From positions 1 through 25,536 of IMG/VR virus record IMGVR_UViG_3300050821_000554: a stretch of DNA of 25,536 nt. One strand, 5' to 3'. Positions 21,793 through 25,536 of this stretch are shown one piece after another (positions within the stretch are counted from its first letter, which is position 1; every line of letters begins with the position of its first letter). The translations under genes and the position numbers were made by a program. Under the pieces are notes generated by a model, which searched no databases, was not told the DNA's origin, and was given only the letters and a program-made list of their open reading frames with translations. The DNA comes from a virus.

Positions 21793-22074
21793 CTAAGCAG
21801 ATACTGCGTTTTCTATTATCTTTGATTGGATCATGCGTAGCAATCGCTCATTGCTCATCAATGTGGCAATTTCGACCCTATCACATGGTCTGCCATCGAT
21901 CTCCCAAGACGAATCATCGAAATTAAAGCCATCGCAATTGACCGACACTTCGGCCAAATATTCTTCGCCGTGATCGATGCAATGGCCACATGGCGGCAAG
22001 GTGTGACAACCGCACCCATTACAGCCCTTCGGGCATGGTCTATTTAGGATTAGACTCACCGTGACAGAGGTCAT
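21793..22074 (-). CDS. Cys-rich small protein, putative zinc binding
   Basis: This is a 93-aa protein with ATG at 22074 and ATGA overlap with the preceding gene (22071-22074). Residues 14-32 hold six Cys (RPCPKGCNGCGCHTLPPCGH followed by C), arranged as two Cys-rich clusters with adjacent His, so it probably binds zinc. The rest (EEYLAEVSVNCDGFNFDDSS, then RVEIATLMSNERLLRMIQSK) is a mixed domain of unknown type. It lies between the annealing-protein gene region and RusA and may serve DNA metabolism. No family is recognised. Confidence 0.6.
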   Translation of the reverse strand: MTSVTVSLILNRPCPKGCNGCGCHTLPPCGHCIDHGEEYLAEVSVNCDGFNFDDSSWEIDGRPCDRVEIATLMSNERLLRMIQSKIIENAVSA

Positions 22075-22319
22075 GTCGCACCGGCCATTTTTATTGCCGC
22101 TTTTTGGTCTTCAAATGCCTCTTCTTCGGTCTTAATTGACGACTGAAAATACCTTATCGCACAACCTCCGTCGGGCAGCCAAAACATGATCGGGTTGTGG
22201 TAATCCATCTCAGATACCGTCGGCATCAATTTTTTTACATGCTGGTTTATGATGATCGAAACCTCTTCGGCCGTGAGCACGATTTCCTTGACCTTTGAAC
22301 TTCCAACTTGCTGCTTCAT
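22071..22319 (-). CDS. Small hypothetical protein
   Basis: This is an 82-aa protein with ATG at 22319, ATGA overlap with the annealing-protein gene, and GGGGG upstream. The sequence has VKEIVLTAEEVSIIINQHVK, then a HNPIMFWLPDGGCAIRYFQS strand pair and an acidic, helical end (EEEAFEDQKAAIKMAGAT). No family is recognised. It is probably cotranslated with its neighbours. Confidence 0.58.
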   Translation of the reverse strand: MKQQVGSSKVKEIVLTAEEVSIIINQHVKKLMPTVSEMDYHNPIMFWLPDGGCAIRYFQSSIKTEEEAFEDQKAAIKMAGAT

Positions 22320-23203
22320 TTTACCCCCATTTTTTCACGTAGCGATGCGACCTTGCCGTCATCGTCTCGATCATCTGGGAAATTGAAAAAATCTTTACGC
22401 TCAGCCTGCTTGTCTTTGATCGACGTGTAGACTGCTGTCAGATCAACGATTTCTTCAGGTGTCGTGAGATCAATTGCATGACCGATCTTTTCTTCGATCA
22501 TTGGCTGATTCACACCGATGTCCTTGAATGCAACGACCATTTTTCTGATTCTATCGACCAATGGTTCGCCGTCGCCCTTTGCAATTGTTGTTCTGCATTG
22601 CTTCACAGCTGACTCAACTATGTCACTCGGTATGATCGCTAGAATACACGCGCGAACACGCCTGGCGCCCTCATTAGCCACTTTCTCGTAGATATCCCTA
22701 GGGTCGGTAAGGATTTTCTTCTTGCCACCCTTAAGGCCTATTGCGTGCTCGACATCGAACTCCAGTTTCTTAATCGTGTTTGACTCTTTGTCCCAGCAAA
22801 AAGCCTGGACCTTAGAACTGCCAGGAAAACCTACTGAGCCGTTTCGACGCTCAAGCTCACGCATTCCAAATTCCATATTGCCGTAATTTTGAGCAAGCAC
22901 TTCAGCAAGCCTGATCGATGGTCCTGTGACTGTCGTTCCTGCGCGAGGATACGAATACATGGCGGCCTTTGCCAAAGTCATACGCTTGCATGACTCAATG
23001 ATGCGTGAATGTGCCGCTGTGGTATCCCGCGGGAATTTCTTTGCGATGATAAGTGCTGCTTGAACTTCTTGAATTGCTCGATTTGATTCAACCTCAACTG
23101 AGGAATTTGGAACTATCGCTTGCGATTCTCGAACTGTCATTGATGTCTCAGATTCTGGCGGCCCGTCCATTTCAAATGAATTTGAATCTTCCCAATTTTT
23201 CAT
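22316..23203 (-). CDS. Probable phage single-strand annealing protein
   Basis: This is a 295-aa protein from the ATG at 23203, overlapping the exonuclease stop by one base (TGATG); a GTG one codon earlier is possible. The core has AIQEVQAALIIAKKFPRDTT, SRIIESCKRMTLAKAAMYSY, then PRAGTTVTGPSIRLAEVLAQ, YGNMEFG and LTDPRDIYEKVANEGARRVR followed by ACILAIIPSDIVESAV. This is a widespread phage family (the EVQAA...FPRD, YPRGGTTVTGPSIRLAE, and TDPRDIYExVANQGARRxR series). It lies directly after the RecE-type exonuclease, where RecT/Redbeta-type annealing proteins usually sit, so annealing activity is the likely function. This is inferred from position, not from a recognised RecT motif. The C-terminal region is acidic. 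Confidence 0.65.
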   Translation of the reverse strand: MKNWEDSNSFEMDGPPESETSMTVRESQAIVPNSSVEVESNRAIQEVQAALIIAKKFPRDTTAAHSRIIESCKRMTLAKAAMYSYPRAGTTVTGPSIRLAEVLAQNYGNMEFGMRELERRNGSVGFPGSSKVQAFCWDKESNTIKKLEFDVEHAIGLKGGKKKILTDPRDIYEKVANEGARRVRACILAIIPSDIVESAVKQCRTTIAKGDGEPLVDRIRKMVVAFKDIGVNQPMIEEKIGHAIDLTTPEEIVDLTAVYTSIKDKQAERKDFFNFPDDRDDDGKVASLREKMGVK

Positions 23204-24096
23204 CACACACCACCAATTTGATATTTCTGTACAGCATAAAAAGGTAGGCTGATATTCTGCATTCCCATTTGATATCTCTGCCAGCCAGATTCCATTTCGA
23301 ATTTCAATTGATCCAGAGCTCTGCGGTAGTCAAGCTGGCCAATCTCCATGCACAGATCATCGGCGATATAAACAGCAACTTCATACGGAGGCTTCTTTTC
23401 AACGACAATGAATGTCCCAAACTCAATCTTCTTTTTCGAGATGATTGATGATCCTTCGCAATACTGTCCCATCTGAAAGTCATATCGAAGGTTCCAAATG
23501 GTCTTTGAGAATTCTTCAATCGAGCAGTCAGTGGTGGTCTTCACATCGGCTAACACTCCAAGGTTCAATGACAAGAAGTCAGGCCTGATCTTGCACTTGA
23601 TGCCTGTCACAGGGTCTGCATAGTAACCGCTGATCTCAGTCTGGCCATCCTTCAAAATATTAAAGGCATCGGGATGCTTAATCACTGACTCAATCATGCC
23701 AATCAAATCATCTCGCTCTTCTTGCGTAACTATGACCGCACCAGGTGCCTGCTCCATCTCCCATCGAGCCTTGGCGTCCTTGACCTCTTTGCAGTTGGCA
23801 TTGTTGGTCTTCTCACCTTTTTGCGTGAATCCCCAGAACTCGGGCATCACGATATATCGATCTAAGAATTTCTGGCCTTCGAGAATCGCCATATGTGCGA
23901 GTGTTCCGAATCTCATCGGCTCGGTCTGCTCTTTGACGGTGGTCATCGCGCTCACGAATGATTGACCTGATTTTAAAATAGTCTTGAGGTTTGAATTACC
24001 GACTGCCGTTTTGTCTGCATGGTAATCTTCGTGAGTCATTTCAGGCTTCCAAAATGGTTGAAAGTCTGATCCTGGAACTTCAATCTGTAGTTTCAT
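23203..24096 (-). CDS. RecE-type PD-(D/E)XK exonuclease
   Basis: This is a 297-aa protein with ATG at 24096, 19 nt after the ATPase gene. The ordered motifs are FGTLAHMAILEGQ (His68), TEISGYYADPVTGIKCKIRP (Glu154), KIRPDFLS (Asp173), LADVKTT (Asp184, Lys186) and LRYDFQMGQY (Gln208). These match the metal-binding and lysine positions of exonuclease VIII/lambda-exonuclease-like PD-(D/E)XK enzymes (GxxxHxxxLE, E, RxDxxx, DxKTT, YxxQxxxY). It should degrade one strand of double-strand DNA from the end, providing substrate for the annealing protein in the next gene. The pairing supports a two-gene recombination system. Confidence 0.86.
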   Translation of the reverse strand: MKLQIEVPGSDFQPFWKPEMTHEDYHADKTAVGNSNLKTILKSGQSFVSAMTTVKEQTEPMRFGTLAHMAILEGQKFLDRYIVMPEFWGFTQKGEKTNNANCKEVKDAKARWEMEQAPGAVIVTQEERDDLIGMIESVIKHPDAFNILKDGQTEISGYYADPVTGIKCKIRPDFLSLNLGVLADVKTTTDCSIEEFSKTIWNLRYDFQMGQYCEGSSIISKKKIEFGTFIVVEKKPPYEVAVYIADDLCMEIGQLDYRRALDQLKFEMESGWQRYQMGMQNISLPFYAVQKYQIGGV

Positions 24097-24115
24097 TTCT
24101 GCATTCCTTGTTTAG

Positions 24116-25528
24116 TTATTGAATTACTTGACCATTGCTCATGGGAATAACCGAATCATTTAGTCCGACGAAACATCCTCCTACCTTGGTTATGAAATAT
24201 ACGAAGCCATCATTGTCGATTTCTTTCCTAAAGTCAGCCCAAGTTTTCTCATCAAGCATCTCCGCACCATCGATGCAAATCACCTTGTTTTTCTTTGCAA
24301 TCTTGCGAGCCACGCCGATCGCAAGCTTTAAGGCCAGTGATGATGAAAGATTGTCAACCGGAATACCATCAACCACAAACTGTCCATCGGCAAATGAAAG
24401 ACCCTTGATCGGCATTTCAATGCCAGCCATCAATTTCTCACGCAACGGTCCTGCCAAAATATCGACTCGCTTCTTAAGTTCGCCAGCAATCTTTTCAGCC
24501 TTCAAGAATTGAGCATGCATGTCATCAACCATCACGCGCTGTTTTTGCACAGCCACATAAGCATCGGCCTCTTTCATCTTCGCTTTCAATTCGCCTTCTT
24601 GAATTTGCAAGTTCGTGCAGCTTTCACGAATTGCCGTAGTGTCCGGACTTTCTTTTGGCGTCTTTACTTTCAAATCATCAATTTCATTTAATATATATTC
24701 GCGCTTTGATTTGACTCTTGCAACTGCTTCTTTGTGGGCCGACTCCATTATTTCTCTTTGACTGTCTAGCGCAAGAATTTCTTTTTTCAACTTATCAAGG
24801 CGCTCATCTTGTTTTTTGATGACTTCAATTTCTGCCAATGCCTTTTCGAGAACTCGGTTTGCCATAACTTTTTGATCATTGATGGTTTCTATTTTACTCA
24901 AAATTTCATCATGCATCAATGGTCGTTCTGCGTCTTGAGGTAAGTCGTTGTGATAGGTTTGCCAGCGTTTTTTCTTTTCTTCAGCTTCTTTGTTTGCCTC
25001 GGCCCGTCGCTGATAGAATCCTTTGTAGAGTTGATCGATGACTTTCAAACCATGCTCGCCGTAATTTATTCCGGCTGGCAATCTGTCAATTGGGCAGCTA
25101 AGCTCCTGCGCAATCTGTTCAGCCGTCACCTTGAATTCAAGTGCTTGCATGATCGCATCGTTTCGCTTTTTTGGATCTAGCAGGTCTAAAGGATTAAATG
25201 CAGTCGAATCAAACAAGGCATCGAGATGCGCCTGTGGACTTGTGGTCTTAAACTCACCTCTCCGAACGTCTACACTTTGCATACCTTTCGCATTGATTCT
25301 TCTTTTGATAATTGTCTCATCATCGAGCTCAACAATAACCTCTGCCGACTCTTCTCCGCGACGAATCAGCGAAGCATCTGGCTTGCCTTTGATGGCCCAT
25401 TCAAGCGCTTTGAGTATCGTCGTTTTGCCATTGTTGTTTTGGCCAACGATTTGATTCACCTGACTTGGATGAATATCAACATCAATTATGCTCATAAAAT
25501 TGAGAATTTTAAGTCTTACGATATTCAT
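24116..25528 (-). CDS. SMC/RecF-like recombination ATPase
   Basis: This is a 470-aa protein with ATG at 25528, close to the window edge; the few bases before it show only a weak AGG. Residues 29-37 hold a Walker A (GQNNNGKTT), 394-406 the ABC signature region (LSSSLALKLAIGV) and 416-423 a Walker B (VICIDGAE). Between about 170 and 360 the sequence is strongly coiled-coil. The start MNIVRLKILNFMSIIDVDIH is typical of RecF/Rad50/SMC N-termini. There is no CxxC zinc hook, and the signature lacks the usual GG or GE, so the protein differs from Rad50. It may assist the exonuclease and annealing protein, or act in end processing. A different phage role such as DNA condensation cannot be excluded. 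Confidence 0.83.
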   Translation of the reverse strand: MNIVRLKILNFMSIIDVDIHPSQVNQIVGQNNNGKTTILKALEWAIKGKPDASLIRRGEESAEVIVELDDETIIKRRINAKGMQSVDVRRGEFKTTSPQAHLDALFDSTAFNPLDLLDPKKRNDAIMQALEFKVTAEQIAQELSCPIDRLPAGINYGEHGLKVIDQLYKGFYQRRAEANKEAEEKKKRWQTYHNDLPQDAERPLMHDEILSKIETINDQKVMANRVLEKALAEIEVIKKQDERLDKLKKEILALDSQREIMESAHKEAVARVKSKREYILNEIDDLKVKTPKESPDTTAIRESCTNLQIQEGELKAKMKEADAYVAVQKQRVMVDDMHAQFLKAEKIAGELKKRVDILAGPLREKLMAGIEMPIKGLSFADGQFVVDGIPVDNLSSSLALKLAIGVARKIAKKNKVICIDGAEMLDEKTWADFRKEIDNDGFVYFITKVGGCFVGLNDSVIPMSNGQVIQ

Positions 25529-25536
25529 ATATGCCT

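Noticed and set aside
1-25536. tRNA genes, CRISPR arrays, integrase, insertion sequences
   Set aside because: None was seen on reading. No cloverleaf-like sequence, direct-repeat array, tyrosine or serine recombinase motif, or transposase was found.

Overview
The window is a compact stretch of a tailed-phage genome (Caudoviricetes). It has myovirus-type morphology, because a DUF3383-type contractile tail sheath, a tube protein, a neck terminator and a baseplate hub are all present. Every convincing gene lies on the minus strand, so the genome reads from the right end (25,536) to the left end (1). The base composition looks moderate (not computed), and the gene families are those common in phages of Proteobacteria and similar Gram-negative hosts. 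The host cannot be named. No integrase, repressor, tRNA, CRISPR array or host gene is seen, so lysogeny cannot be judged.

Read in the direction of transcription, 25,528-21,160 is a recombination module: an SMC/RecF-like ATPase, a RecE-type PD-(D/E)XK exonuclease, a probable single-strand annealing protein, two small unknown proteins (one Cys-rich), a RusA-like Holliday junction resolvase and a short CsrA-like protein. A terminase-small-subunit-like gene follows (21,134-20,514). Next comes a run of very small accessory genes (20,517-18,011) joined by ATGA or 8-nt overlaps. Two of these were recovered by reading the sequence directly: a 37-aa zinc-ribbon peptide and a 55-aa membrane peptide. 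Two larger cargo genes follow, a DxD glycosyltransferase with a His-rich loop and a papain-like C1A cysteine peptidase, then a 60-aa Sm/Hfq-like peptide translationally coupled to the large terminase.

From 15,913 leftward is the packaging and head block: large terminase, DUF1073 portal with an unusual N-terminal extension, gp7/MuF-like minor head protein, an unknown structural protein, a DUF2213 protease-scaffold fusion with an acidic repeat, a cement protein and a DUF2184 major capsid protein. Then come the connector and neck genes (small charged protein, DUF4054 adaptor, gp10-like, stopper-like, neck terminator) and a small conserved structural protein. The tail block is sheath, tube, tail assembly chaperone with a -1 frameshift extension, tape measure, Dit-like baseplate protein, baseplate plug and hub (cut by the left edge). 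This order matches minimal contractile phages with Pam3-type baseplates.

Most notable are a CsrA-like gene and a possible Sm/Hfq-like gene in the same phage, both candidate RNA-binding mimics of host post-transcriptional regulators. Also notable are a well-formed -1 frameshift site with a predicted downstream stem in the tail chaperone gene, a papain-like protease and a glycosyltransferase between the terminase subunits, cassette-like domain insertions in structural proteins, and repeated gene-junction sequences in the small-gene region. The largest gap between genes is about 77 nt (11,835-11,911), so any promoters must lie inside genes or outside the window. I saw no convincing terminator.
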